Notes: a model not told the origin generated them from the sequence alone. A DNA stretch of 64,000 bases from an uncultured bacterium (GCA_938030735.1 CALHIM010000011.1:248001-312000), one strand, 5' to 3'. Positions 42,958 through 51,314 are shown, numbered from the stretch's first letter. Program-made: numbers and translations.

Positions 42958-42985
42958 ATCACAGTAATGTGTTTGCGGGAGAAAG

Positions 42986-44197
42986 ATTATTTGTAGTCAA
43001 AAACGAGGAGTTAAATCTCCTAAAATTGAAATTATACAGGATGGAAAAAATACAGTTTCTAATTCTACTTTTTCAAAGATAATTAACATACTAAGTTTAA
43101 AATCAACTGTTGTTTATTCTTCTATTTTTGTTATTGTGGTTATGGTTGCCGTATTTGGTGGTAGTCAGCCAGATATTAAAAAATCGACTGAGTTAAACAA
43201 TCAAATTAATTCAAAGTCTGTTGAAAATACTCAAAATAGTAATGAGAAATATTCTGTAGCAGACAAAGTTACGGAGTCTGGTGTTGTTGCAAATCTTGCT
43301 GAGTCTGCTGATTTAGCAATCGCATCTTCTGTGGCGAGCCTTTCAACATCTACTGCAATACTTCAGGATTCACCTCAAGCTGCTGCTTCTGTTGAAAAGC
43401 CTAAAGTTCTTGAGGTTTCTTCTGAAAAACGTGAAATCATTAAATACACTACGACCTCAGAAGAAGTTATTCAAACAATTGCTGATAAATATGGTATCAC
43501 TGCTCAAACTATTAAATGGGTTAATGGCTTGAAGGGTGATAAAGTTGAAGCTAATAAGGAGCTAAGAATTCTGCCTGTAGATGGAATTATCTATCGATTT
43601 AAATCTGGCGATAGTATTAAATCTATAGCAGAAAAATACCAAGCCAGTTTAGAGAGATTGATTTCTTACAATAAGCTTAAAGATGGTGAAGAGCCTAAAG
43701 AAAGTGTTGAGATTGTAATTCCTGGTGGTATCTTGCCTGAAGAAGAACGACCAGATTACAATCCTAAATCTAAGGTTTTCTCAACTTCTACAACTTCAAA
43801 TTCTCGAAAATCTTCTAGTTCTGTGAGTGTATCGCCAGTATCTCTATCTTCTAATTACAATGTTAAAGCTGGAAATGCTTATGCATGGGGAAACTGTACT
43901 TGGTATGCATATAATCGCCGCCCAGACATTGGAAGCTTCTGGGGAAATGCTTCGACTTGGGCAGTTAGTGCTAGAGCTGCTGGGCATAAAGTTGACCAAA
44001 ATCCATCTGTAGGTGCAATTGCTCAGTGGAATGCTTACGCAAACTCATACATCTGGGGATATGGACATGTTGCTATTGTTGAGTCTGTGAACTCTGATGG
44101 AACAATCACTGTTTCAGATATGAATTACGCTGGAAAACTGAATGTTGTAACAACCCGAACAGTACCAGCAAGCAGTGTTTCGAACTATATACACTAA
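42986..44197 (+). CDS. Signal-anchored LysM-CHAP peptidoglycan hydrolase
   Basis: The frame is open from 42968 to 44197. A membrane segment spans 'VVYSSIFVIVVMVAVFGG', so the GTG at 43136 falls inside it and is unlikely as a start. No ATG/GTG/TTG occurs upstream in this frame; ATT at 42986 follows GGGAG. The protein has a linker, two LysM repeats ('VIQTIADKYGITAQTIKWVN', 'SIKSIAEKYQASLERLISYN') and a C-terminal CHAP domain with Cys in 'GNCTWYAY', His in 'GYGHVAIVE' and 'DMNY'. CHAP enzymes cleave peptide cross-links or amides in peptidoglycan. It may serve separation of daughter cells or interaction with a host wall. A terminator follows at 44206. Confidence 0.85.
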   Translation: MICSQKRGVKSPKIEIIQDGKNTVSNSTFSKIINILSLKSTVVYSSIFVIVVMVAVFGGSQPDIKKSTELNNQINSKSVENTQNSNEKYSVADKVTESGVVANLAESADLAIASSVASLSTSTAILQDSPQAAASVEKPKVLEVSSEKREIIKYTTTSEEVIQTIADKYGITAQTIKWVNGLKGDKVEANKELRILPVDGIIYRFKSGDSIKSIAEKYQASLERLISYNKLKDGEEPKESVEIVIPGGILPEEERPDYNPKSKVFSTSTTSNSRKSSSSVSVSPVSLSSNYNVKAGNAYAWGNCTWYAYNRRPDIGSFWGNASTWAVSARAAGHKVDQNPSVGAIAQWNAYANSYIWGYGHVAIVESVNSDGTITVSDMNYAGKLNVVTTRTVPASSVSNYIH

Positions 44198-44205
44198 AAT
44201 ATTTA

Positions 44206-44234
44206 AATGAGCGTCACTGTTTTGAGCGCTCATT
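44206..44234 (+). terminator. Terminator after the LysM-CHAP gene
   Basis: The stem AATGAGCG/CGCTCATT with a 13-nt loop is followed by a T-rich stretch. Confidence 0.75.
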
Positions 44235-44275
44235 TAAAATTGGATTTTTTATATTTTTTGTGTTATTATATATGT

Positions 44276-45580
44276 ATGTTTGTAGATACAGCTAAGATTT
44301 TTGTTCAAGCCGGCCGCGGCGGAAATGGTGCGGTTAGTTTTCGAAGAGAACTTTATATCGAAAAAGGTGGCCCAGATGGTGGTGATGGCGGAAAGGGTGG
44401 TAATGTTATCTTTCGAGCAACTAAAGATCTAAATACACTTTTGAATTTTCGTTATAAGCCAGAAATTAAAGCTAAAAATGGCGAAAATGGTTCAAAAAGG
44501 AATAAGACTGGAAAATCCGGTGAAGATTTAATTGTTAAGGTTCCTGTGGGAACTTTAGTTAAACGAGACGGAGAAATCTTAGCTGACTTAAAGTTTGATG
44601 GCGAAGAGGCTGTGATTGCTCGTGGTGGTGATGGTGGTTTTGGAAATGCTCACTTTAAATCTTCGGTTCGGCAGACTCCGCGCGTTGCTGAACTTGGTGA
44701 AGCTGGTGAAACTTTCGAAGCTGATCTAGAATTAAAACTACTTGCTGATGTCGGGCTGGTCGGTTTTCCGAACGCTGGAAAATCTACATTTTTGAGTGTT
44801 GTTTCTAATGCACGACCAGAAATTGCTAATTATGCTTTTACTACATTAACCCCAAATCTTGGTGTTGCAGAAATTGATGGCTTTAATCTTTTAATTGCGG
44901 ACATTCCAGGTTTAATTGAAGGTGCGAGCGAAGGTAAAGGTTTGGGTGATGCATTCTTACGTCATGTTGAAAGAACAAGTGTTTTGCTCCATTTGATTGA
45001 TATTTACGAAGAAAACCCAGATCAACAATATAAAATTATTCGTGAAGAATTAAAAAAATATCAGCCTGAGCTTTTGGAACGACCTGAAATTATCGCTTTA
45101 ACTAAAGTGGAGGGAATGGATGCTGAAATGATTGATTTTCAAATTTCGAAACTTCGTAAGGTGGCTGATGGCTCGCAGATTTTTGCGATTTCTTCGAGTG
45201 CGCATCAAGGCTTGAAGGAAGTTCTTCGTGCACTTCGAAAACAGGTTGAAGATTTTAGGAACTCGCAATCTAAAATTGAAGTTGATGATGAAGAGAATGA
45301 AGAGATTGCCGTGATATCTCTATCTCAAGATGAAATTAATAAGGCTTGGTCGGTTGAATTTAATGAAGAAGAAAATATTTTCGAAGTTTATGGTGAAAAA
45401 ATTGAAAAATTTGCTCGCCGAACTAATTTTATGAATATACACGGCGTGAATCGCTTGCGTGATATCTTGCAAAAAATGGGAATTGAACATGAACTCCGCC
45501 GAATGGGAGCAGAAAATTCAAGTATAATTTCAATTTCGGGCAATCAATTTGAGCTAGTTGACTCGAATTGGGAAGATTAA
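44276..45580 (+). CDS. obgE: Obg-family GTPase
   Basis: A 434-residue ribosome-assembly and stress-response GTPase. The N-terminal glycine-rich Obg fold ('GRGGNGAVSFRRELYIEKGG', then many GG repeats) is followed by the G domain with 'VGFPNAGKSTFLSVVSNARP', 'DIPGLIEGASEGKGLGDAFL' and an ALTKVE-type G4. The C-terminal OCT domain covers about residues 360-434. ATG 44276 is chosen at the start of the conserved Obg fold ('MFVDTAKIFVQAG'); an in-frame upstream GTG would add 23 non-conserved residues and overlap the terminator. An AT-rich -10-like sequence lies directly before the ATG. Confidence 0.96.
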   Translation: MFVDTAKIFVQAGRGGNGAVSFRRELYIEKGGPDGGDGGKGGNVIFRATKDLNTLLNFRYKPEIKAKNGENGSKRNKTGKSGEDLIVKVPVGTLVKRDGEILADLKFDGEEAVIARGGDGGFGNAHFKSSVRQTPRVAELGEAGETFEADLELKLLADVGLVGFPNAGKSTFLSVVSNARPEIANYAFTTLTPNLGVAEIDGFNLLIADIPGLIEGASEGKGLGDAFLRHVERTSVLLHLIDIYEENPDQQYKIIREELKKYQPELLERPEIIALTKVEGMDAEMIDFQISKLRKVADGSQIFAISSSAHQGLKEVLRALRKQVEDFRNSQSKIEVDDEENEEIAVISLSQDEINKAWSVEFNEEENIFEVYGEKIEKFARRTNFMNIHGVNRLRDILQKMGIEHELRRMGAENSSIISISGNQFELVDSNWED

Positions 45581-45597
45581 AAGTTGTCTAAATAAAA

Positions 45598-45619
45598 AAG
45601 CACGATCTTAGTCGTGCTT
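45598..45619. terminator. Bidirectional terminator between obgE and the small minus-strand gene
   Basis: The stem AAGCACGA/TCGTGCTT with a 6-nt loop; A/T runs on both sides. It overlaps the minus-strand stop codon. Confidence 0.75.
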
Positions 45620-45866
45620 ATAGGTTCACCTTAGGGTTTTGTTCTCGAATTGCCCTAAGGAATGCAACGTTTTGAAATCGTAATAACGATTTTTCATCTA
45701 TCCCTATATGTGAGGATATGACTTTTCGTACTTGAGCTTCATTGAATTTCTTTGAGAAGAGTCTAGCAATTGTAAGCGGGTTACAACCCACTAGAAGAAA
45801 TAGTTTGATCAATCCTTTTGTGATTAGACTGATTTCTTTTTTAGCCTTTTTATAGTTAGCTTTCAT
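45618..45866 (-). CDS. Small basic hypothetical protein
   Basis: An 82-residue protein rich in Lys/Arg with a helical layout. A hydrophobic patch ('LIKLFLLVGCNPLTIARLF') is followed by 'EAQVRKVISSHIGIDEKSLL', which could be a small helix-turn-helix-like fold. No family can be named. AGGAGAAAAATAA precedes the ATG, and a leader with two mutually exclusive hairpins lies upstream (45880-45935). It shares a terminator with obgE. Confidence 0.6.
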   Translation of the reverse strand: MKANYKKAKKEISLITKGLIKLFLLVGCNPLTIARLFSKKFNEAQVRKVISSHIGIDEKSLLRFQNVAFLRAIREQNPKVNL

Positions 45867-45994
45867 TTATTTTTCTCCTAAATGTGCGCGCCAATCTCTT
45901 GCGAATGAGTGAGATTATTATCTCAGGTACATTTGTATTTTACCATATTCTAATTAAAAAGTCAAGTGTATTTGTTATTTTTGTAGTTTTAGGG

Positions 45995-46000
45995 TAAAAT
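45995..46000 (+). promoter_or_regulatory. -10 box of sbcB
   Basis: TAAAAT at 45995-46000 ends 6 nt before ATG 46007, with no ribosome binding site; leaderless arrangement. Confidence 0.5.
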
Positions 46001-46006
46001 ATAACC

Positions 46007-47455
46007 ATGAAGACTTTCTTTTTTTATGATCTAGAGACCAGCGGATTTAGCCCGCAAAACGACCGAATTATGCAATTTGCAGGGCAACGAACAGATGAAA
46101 ACCTTAATCGAATTGGTGAGCCTGTTAATATTTTGGTTAGATTGAATGATGATGTTTTGCCGAGCCCAAGTGCGCTAATGGTAACAAAAATTAGTCCGCA
46201 AAAAACGGTTGAAGAAGGTTATACCGAGGCAGAATTTGCAAAAATGCTCGTTGAAGAATATTTTATGCCAGATACAGTGATCGTTGGATATAATAATGTT
46301 CGATTTGACGATGTTCATATTCAGCATCTTTTGTGGCGAAATTTCTACCCACCATATGATTGGCAGTGGAAAGATGGTCGCTCGCGTTGGGACTTGCTAG
46401 ATGTTGTTCGAATGATTCGGGCGCTTCGGCCAGAAGGGATTAATTGGCCATTTATTATAAATGAAGAAACTGGTGAAAAATTTGCAGCTAATAAACTTGA
46501 GCTTTTAACTAAAGAAAATGGAATCTTGCACGAGAATGCTCACGATGCAATGAGTGATGTTGATGGTTTGATAGACGTTGCACGACTCTTGAAAGAAAAA
46601 CAGCCACAGATTTTCGACTATCTCTTTAAAATTCGTTCGAAAAATGAAGTGCAAAAATTAGTTAATCTTGAAAATCCAAAACCATTCGTTTATACTTCTG
46701 GCCGCTTTAAAGTTGAGTTTGAAAAAACTACCGTAGTTTTTCCAATTGCGCCGGCCAAAAATCAAAATGTAATTGTTTGGGATTTGCGGTTTTCTCCTGA
46801 AAAATTTATTGATTGGAGTGAGGATCAAATACTTGAAAATATTACGGCAAATTTCGAAACTCGTTCGAGCGATGATTTTGAACCTATTGCAGCAAAGATC
46901 TTGCAATATAATAAATGTCCAGCAGTTGCGCCAATGGGTGTTTTGACTGAAGAGAATCAGCAAAGATTAAAGATTAATTTAGCTGAAATTCAGAGAAATT
47001 TAGATATTCTACGAAAAAATCCACATTTTTCTGAAAACCTTAGATCTGCTTTCGAAAGGCGAAGTGAAGTCTTTCAAGATAAGAATAATGCAGAAAAACC
47101 AGCTCCAGAAGCTCGGCTTTTTGAAGGTTTTGTTTCAAAAAGTGATGATATTAAAATTGAAGCTGTTCGAAATTCAACTGATCGCGAGCTCGCTGATTTT
47201 CATCCAGATTTTGCTGACGAACGGTTGACAGATCTACTCCTTCATTATAAAGCAAGGAGTTTTCCGAAAAGTTTAAGTTCTCAAGAGAAAGAGCTTTGGG
47301 AAGAGTATCGGGTAAAAAATTTACAAAAAATGATGCCCAATTTTATGAAAGAATTCCAAGAAATTGCAAATAACCAAAATTTAAACTCGCAAGAAGAGTA
47401 TATTTTAGAAGAAATTAAACTTTGGCTTGAAAATATTTTACCAGAAACTGACTAA
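46007..47455 (+). CDS. sbcB: Exodeoxyribonuclease I
   Basis: A 482-residue DnaQ-fold 3'-5' single-strand exonuclease. Exo I 'FFYDLETSGFSPQNDRIMQF' carries the catalytic Asp/Glu pair, Exo II 'VGYNNVRFDDVHIQHLLWR' follows, and Exo III 'HDAMSDVDGLIDVARLLK' has His and Asp. The SH3-like and helical ExoI extensions fill residues ~200-482. It processes single-stranded ends in recombination and mismatch repair. The stop overlaps the convergent CPBP gene by 4 nt. Confidence 0.93.
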   Translation: MKTFFFYDLETSGFSPQNDRIMQFAGQRTDENLNRIGEPVNILVRLNDDVLPSPSALMVTKISPQKTVEEGYTEAEFAKMLVEEYFMPDTVIVGYNNVRFDDVHIQHLLWRNFYPPYDWQWKDGRSRWDLLDVVRMIRALRPEGINWPFIINEETGEKFAANKLELLTKENGILHENAHDAMSDVDGLIDVARLLKEKQPQIFDYLFKIRSKNEVQKLVNLENPKPFVYTSGRFKVEFEKTTVVFPIAPAKNQNVIVWDLRFSPEKFIDWSEDQILENITANFETRSSDDFEPIAAKILQYNKCPAVAPMGVLTEENQQRLKINLAEIQRNLDILRKNPHFSENLRSAFERRSEVFQDKNNAEKPAPEARLFEGFVSKSDDIKIEAVRNSTDRELADFHPDFADERLTDLLLHYKARSFPKSLSSQEKELWEEYRVKNLQKMMPNFMKEFQEIANNQNLNSQEEYILEEIKLWLENILPETD

Positions 47456-48051
47456 TCGATAACCCCGATAAAAATCGTGATAACTCCTAAAATTGCATGG
47501 CTGATGGTTACTCCAGCGAGGTTCTTAGTTTTGAGATATTTCTGATGCCATAATAGACCAATTAGAAATGTTAATATGCAGGTTATGAAATCTTTATAGC
47601 CTAAATGTGCTAAGCTATATAAAATCGATGAAGTTAAGATGATTGAAGATTTTCGAAAATTTATTTGTTGTAAAATACTCGTTAATGCTCCCCTGTAAAG
47701 AAATTCCTGAATAGGCGAAGATATAAAAATATAAAATAAGTAAAACGACAAAGTTTCGCTCGGCTGGAATCTTGATATTTTAAAGCTGGATAAAATAATT
47801 CCAATAACTATAAGAATAAGTGTTATCACTGAAACATCTCGAATTGATTGTGTGATCTTTATCGGTTTGATGCCGAGGGAACTGTTATTGAAACCTGATA
47901 ATCTGAGTAGGATATAAATTAAAATTCCGCCAATAGTTAAAATTATGAATTTATTTTTAAAAAATAATGGACTAATTAGTAATAAAAATGGAATAGTTAT
48001 GTAGAAAGTGAATACCAGAAACAATATTAATCTGTTGCTTTTGTGTGTCAT
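47452..48051 (-). CDS. CPBP-family intramembrane metalloprotease
   Basis: A 199-residue protein with about six membrane helices. It has the CPBP/Abi signature: 'SPIQEFLYRGAL' (Glu and Arg of motif 1, usually EExxxR, here QE), 'SLAHLG' (motif 2 His) and 'ISHAILGVI' (motif 3 His). Members cleave substrates within the membrane or process prenylated and bacteriocin-like peptides; the substrate is unknown. The start overlaps the rarA stop (ATGA) and its 3' end overlaps sbcB by 4 nt. Replacement of the first motif-1 Glu by Gln may affect activity. Confidence 0.8.
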   Translation of the reverse strand: MTHKSNRLILFLVFTFYITIPFLLLISPLFFKNKFIILTIGGILIYILLRLSGFNNSSLGIKPIKITQSIRDVSVITLILIVIGIILSSFKISRFQPSETLSFYLFYIFISSPIQEFLYRGALTSILQQINFRKSSIILTSSILYSLAHLGYKDFITCILTFLIGLLWHQKYLKTKNLAGVTISHAILGVITIFIGVID

Positions 48052-49295
48052 TTGGTTAGTTCTTTAATCTCTGGCGACCATTCACCAGTTAAGATTTTTT
48101 TATTCTGCCTGTCTAATGAAATAAGCTCACGAACCTCTTTGGGTAGATTATCTTCTGAGTGCTTAAAACCTGCCGTCCACTGATAGCCCTTGTTATAGCC
48201 TAGTTCCTTGGTAATTTTAGAAGTAGAATTTCTTAAGTGTAAAGGAATAGAGGCGTTTGGAGCTTTTTGGGCTAAGTTGTAAGATTGATACATAATTCCA
48301 GTAGTTTCGCGTGATTTTTTAGATTTTGCTAAAGCGATTGCAGTGTGGAATAGATTATATTTAGCTTCCGGCATTCCTATTTTTTCAACCGCATCGAAAG
48401 CAGAGTTTGCCAAACTAAGAGCGCCATTTCCAGCAAGCCCAATGTCCTCACTCGCAAAAATAATCATTCGGCGGGCGATATATTTTGGATCCTCGCCGGC
48501 GTTTAGCATTTTAGCTAGATAGTAGCCAGTGGCATCAACGTCGCTGGCTCGCATACTTTTGATAAAAGCCGAGATTGTGTTATAATGAGAATCGCCATTT
48601 TTATCATAAATTAATGTTGAATTTTCGATTGAATTTTTAATAACTTCCGGTGTAATGTTATTTTTTTCGAAATTTAAAATTAGCTCGAGATTTCCGAGCG
48701 CTTTTCGAGCATCGCCACTACTTATTTTAGCGAGAAGTTTGAGTGCTTCTGGCTCTATTTTTGTTTTTGGCGAAACTTTTTCAAGTGCATTTTTGATGAT
48801 TTTCGAAATTTCATCAGTATTTAAAGGCTTGAGTGACAGAACTCGACTTCTTGAAAGTAGCGGTGTGATAATTTCGAATCCTGGATTCTCGGTTGTTGCG
48901 CCAATCAAATTTATCAATCCACTTTCAATATGTGGCAAAAAAGCATCTTGCTGCGATTTATTGAAGCGGTGAATTTCATCAACGAAAAGAATTGTTCGCG
49001 TTCCAAGGTTCCAGTTTTGGCGAGCATGTTCGATAACTTTTTCAATATCTTTTTTACCACTAGTGACGGCTGAAATTTCAATAAAGTCCGCGTTGACTTC
49101 ATTCGCCAAAATTCTTGAAAGAGTAGTTTTGCCAGTTCCAGCTGGCCCCCAAAAGATTAAGCTGATAGGTTCTTTGTTTTCGATTATTTTTCGTAAAATT
49201 CCATTTTTACCAATAAGGTGAGATTGGCCAATAACTTCATCTAGCTTTTTTGGTCTCATTTTTTCGGCAAGGGGAATTCTTTGTTGGTAATCCAT
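48048..49295 (-). CDS. rarA: Replication-associated recombination protein A (AAA+ ATPase)
   Basis: A 415-residue clamp-loader-like ATPase acting at stalled forks. The N-terminal 'PLAEKMRPKKLDEVIGQSHL' and Walker A 'IFWGPAGTGKTTLSRIL' are typical, followed by Walker B 'RTILFVDEIHRFNKSQQDAF', sensor 1 'LIGATTENPGFEI' and the C-terminal tetramerisation domain ending '...ALAKSKKSRETTG...YNKGYQWTAGF'. TAAAAT on the minus strand (49302-49307) ends 6 nt before the ATG (leaderless). It is co-transcribed with the CPBP gene. Confidence 0.95.
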   Translation of the reverse strand: MDYQQRIPLAEKMRPKKLDEVIGQSHLIGKNGILRKIIENKEPISLIFWGPAGTGKTTLSRILANEVNADFIEISAVTSGKKDIEKVIEHARQNWNLGTRTILFVDEIHRFNKSQQDAFLPHIESGLINLIGATTENPGFEIITPLLSRSRVLSLKPLNTDEISKIIKNALEKVSPKTKIEPEALKLLAKISSGDARKALGNLELILNFEKNNITPEVIKNSIENSTLIYDKNGDSHYNTISAFIKSMRASDVDATGYYLAKMLNAGEDPKYIARRMIIFASEDIGLAGNGALSLANSAFDAVEKIGMPEAKYNLFHTAIALAKSKKSRETTGIMYQSYNLAQKAPNASIPLHLRNSTSKITKELGYNKGYQWTAGFKHSEDNLPKEVRELISLDRQNKKILTGEWSPEIKELTK

Positions 49296-49413
49296 TTCTA
49301 TATTTTACCATTTTATTGTAAAAACTGCAAAAATAGCCTTTTCGAAATTGAAAAAAACGCTATTTTATGGTATCATTTAGCTAAGTAGTCAATTAAAATG
49401 AATTTGAGGAATT

Positions 49414-50712
49414 ATGAAAATTAATACAAAACCATTACCTGGGATGATGGAGCTATTGCCAGAAGAGCAACTCGAGTTTAATCGAATTATGGCAATTATT
49501 CAAAAAAATTATGAAAAATTCGGATTTACGCCGATTGATACGCCAGTAATCGAGCGAACAGAGACTCTTCTTGCAAAAGCTGGTGGTGAGACTGAGAAGC
49601 AGATCTATCGTTTTTCGAAAGGTGATAATGATTTAAGTTTGCGGTTTGATTTAACTGTACCGACTGCAAGATTTGTTGCTGAGAATTTTGGCCAGTTGCA
49701 ATTTCCTTTTAAACGCTCGCAAATTGGTAAAGTCTATCGCGGCGAAAGAGCGCAGCGAGGTCGTTTTCGTGAATTTTATCAATGTGATATTGATGTGATT
49801 GGGCGAGACAAATTAAGTATTTCTTATGATGCTGAAGTTATTGCAGTAATTTATAATATTTTTCGAGAGCTAAATTTTGGTGATTTTACTCTTCGAATTA
49901 ATAACCGAAATATCACGAGCGGTTTAATTGAAGGGCTTGGATTAACTGAAAAATCAGCTGAAATTATGGCATTGATTGATCGTGCCGAGAAGATTTCAAC
50001 TGAGGAGTTTTCAGAGCAACTTACGGATTTAAATTTAGGAGAAAAGTCTCAAATAATTTCTGATTTTATTAGAATCTCAGGTTCAGCTGAAGATGTTATA
50101 TGCGAGTTAAAAAATCTTTCTCAAAAAATTAAAAATCAACAATTCGAAAAAGGAATTGAGGAGCTTTCCGAAGTTTCTGAATTATTAAAAATGATGGGCG
50201 TTGAAGAAAAATATTTCAAACTCGATATGCTAATTGTTCGTGGTCTTGATTATTATACGGGAACAGTTTTTGAAACAAATTTAAATAACTTCAAAGAAAT
50301 TGGCTCAGTTTCTAGTGGTGGCCGTTATGATAATTTAAGCGAATATTATTCGAAAGAAGAACTACCAGGAGTAGGTGCCTCAATTGGTCTAACGCGATTG
50401 TTTTGGTGTCTACGAGACTTGGGCTTGCTGAAGTTTTCAAAACGCTCAACTGCGGAATTTTTAATAGTTCCAATGAGTAAAAACGAGCTTCAAAAGTCTT
50501 TCGAAATTGCTGGTGAATTAAGAAAAGAAGGTAAAAATACTGAAGTTCTACTTGAAGATTTTACTATGAAAAAATCTTTTAAATTTGCCGATAAGCGAGG
50601 TGTTAAATATACTTTAGTAATTGGTGAAAAGGAGATTTCTGAAAATTCATTTATTTTTAAAGATATGGAAACTGGTGAAAAGTTAGAATTAGCCGAAATT
50701 CTAAAAAAATAA
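49414..50712 (+). CDS. hisS: Histidyl-tRNA synthetase
   Basis: A 432-residue class IIa synthetase charging tRNA-His. Motif 2 'YRGERAQRGRFREFYQCDID', the histidine signatures 'LDYYTGTVFE' and 'GGRYDNLSEYY', and motif 3 'GVGASIGLTRLFW' are clear. The C-terminal anticodon domain spans about residues 335-432. Length is normal. GAGGAATT precedes the ATG, so it has a short leader. Confidence 0.96.
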   Translation: MKINTKPLPGMMELLPEEQLEFNRIMAIIQKNYEKFGFTPIDTPVIERTETLLAKAGGETEKQIYRFSKGDNDLSLRFDLTVPTARFVAENFGQLQFPFKRSQIGKVYRGERAQRGRFREFYQCDIDVIGRDKLSISYDAEVIAVIYNIFRELNFGDFTLRINNRNITSGLIEGLGLTEKSAEIMALIDRAEKISTEEFSEQLTDLNLGEKSQIISDFIRISGSAEDVICELKNLSQKIKNQQFEKGIEELSEVSELLKMMGVEEKYFKLDMLIVRGLDYYTGTVFETNLNNFKEIGSVSSGGRYDNLSEYYSKEELPGVGASIGLTRLFWCLRDLGLLKFSKRSTAEFLIVPMSKNELQKSFEIAGELRKEGKNTEVLLEDFTMKKSFKFADKRGVKYTLVIGEKEISENSFIFKDMETGEKLELAEILKK

Positions 50713-50743
50713 TGCTATTGTTTATTTTTTAAAAAATATGTGG

Positions 50744-50749
50744 TATAAT
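50744..50749 (+). promoter_or_regulatory. -10 box of tRNA-Cys
   Basis: TATAAT at 50744-50749, 16 nt before the mature tRNA; the -35 region is weak. Confidence 0.45.
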
Positions 50750-50765
50750 CATTTTATATCACTTT

Positions 50766-50839
50766 GGCGCCTTGGCGGAGTGGTTACGCAGCGGTCTGCA
50801 AAACCGTTTACACCGGTTCAAATCCGGTAGGTGCCTCCA
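50766..50839 (+). tRNA. tRNA-Cys (anticodon GCA)
   Basis: Cloverleaf with acceptor GGCGCCT/AGGTGCC, anticodon loop CTGCAAA giving GCA, T-loop TTCAAAT, discriminator U (50836, a tRNA-Cys identity element) and encoded CCA at 50837-50839. Confidence 0.95.
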
Positions 50840-50863
50840 AAATATTTAAGTAAAGGAAACCAT

Positions 50864-51175
50864 ATGAAAGAAGAAAATCAAAGAGTTGTAGAAATTCGAA
50901 AAGGTGAGAATGAATCAAATGCTCGCCCGGTAGTTGTTGCTCCAGTATCAAAAAAGAAGAAATATAGTCAAACGGTAAAAAGTATTCGACAAATTTGTAT
51001 TTGGTTCAATATTTTTACGGCTATGGTTTGTGCTCTAATTAGCCTAGTATATATTTGGGTAGACAATAATCTAGGGGAATTAATGGGCAAAGCTTGGGCT
51101 ACATTCTTAGTGCTTGGTGCTTTTTCTCTATTCATTATGATTATTGCTCCACTTCTTGATAAAGATGAAGCTTAA
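50864..51175 (+). CDS. Small two-pass membrane protein
   Basis: A 103-residue protein. A charged N-terminus (about residues 1-40, with 'SKKKKYSQ') precedes two membrane helices at about 46-66 ('ICIWFNIFTAMVCALISLVY') and 78-98 ('WATFLVLGAFSLFIMIIAPL'), then 'LDKDEA'. No family is recognised. AAAGGAAA supports ATG 50864; an upstream in-frame start at 50831 would lie within tRNA-Cys. It is flanked by tRNA-Cys and tRNA-Leu and may share the tRNA-Cys transcript. Confidence 0.65.
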   Translation: MKEENQRVVEIRKGENESNARPVVVAPVSKKKKYSQTVKSIRQICIWFNIFTAMVCALISLVYIWVDNNLGELMGKAWATFLVLGAFSLFIMIIAPLLDKDEA

Positions 51176-51183
51176 GTTTATAA

Positions 51184-51213
51184 CACGCCTTGACTTTTGC
51201 AGTTAAGGCGTGT
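51184..51213 (+). terminator. Hairpin overlapping the tRNA-Leu promoter
   Basis: The stem ACACGCCTT/AAGGCGTGT (9 bp, 12-nt loop) lies just after the small membrane gene. No U-tract follows, and the same bases supply the -35 and spacer of the next promoter, so its terminator role is uncertain. Confidence 0.45.
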
Positions 51214-51218
51214 AAAAT
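51190..51218 (+). promoter_or_regulatory. Promoter of tRNA-Leu
   Basis: TTGACT (51190-51195), 17-nt spacer, TAAAAT (51213-51218); the tRNA starts 9 nt downstream. Confidence 0.6.
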
Positions 51219-51226
51219 ATAAATAT

Positions 51227-51314
51227 GCGCGAGTGGCGGAATTGGTAGACGCGAGGGACTTAAAATCCCTTGACCTAAACAGTCGTGCGGGTTCGATTCC
51301 CGCCTCGCGCACCA
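51227..51314 (+). tRNA. tRNA-Leu (anticodon UAA)
   Basis: Type II tRNA with a long variable arm: acceptor GCGCGAG/CTCGCGC, anticodon loop CTTAAAA giving UAA, T-loop TTCGATT, discriminator A and encoded CCA at 51312-51314. It reads TTA/TTG. Confidence 0.96.

Noticed and set aside
42850..42985. c-di-AMP (ydaO) riboswitch in the LysM-CHAP leader
   Set aside because: The leader lacks the conserved GG-rich purine core segments of that class, so no class is named and it is left as an unclassified structured leader.
42967..42996. Nine-codon upstream open frame (ATG 42967 to TAG) in the LysM-CHAP leader
   Set aside because: It has no ribosome binding site at a proper distance and overlaps the GNRA-capped hairpin; kept only as a possible part of the initiation puzzle.
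50831..50863. Upstream start for the two-pass membrane protein
   Set aside because: It overlaps the 3' end of tRNA-Cys; ATG 50864 has AAAGGAAA upstream.
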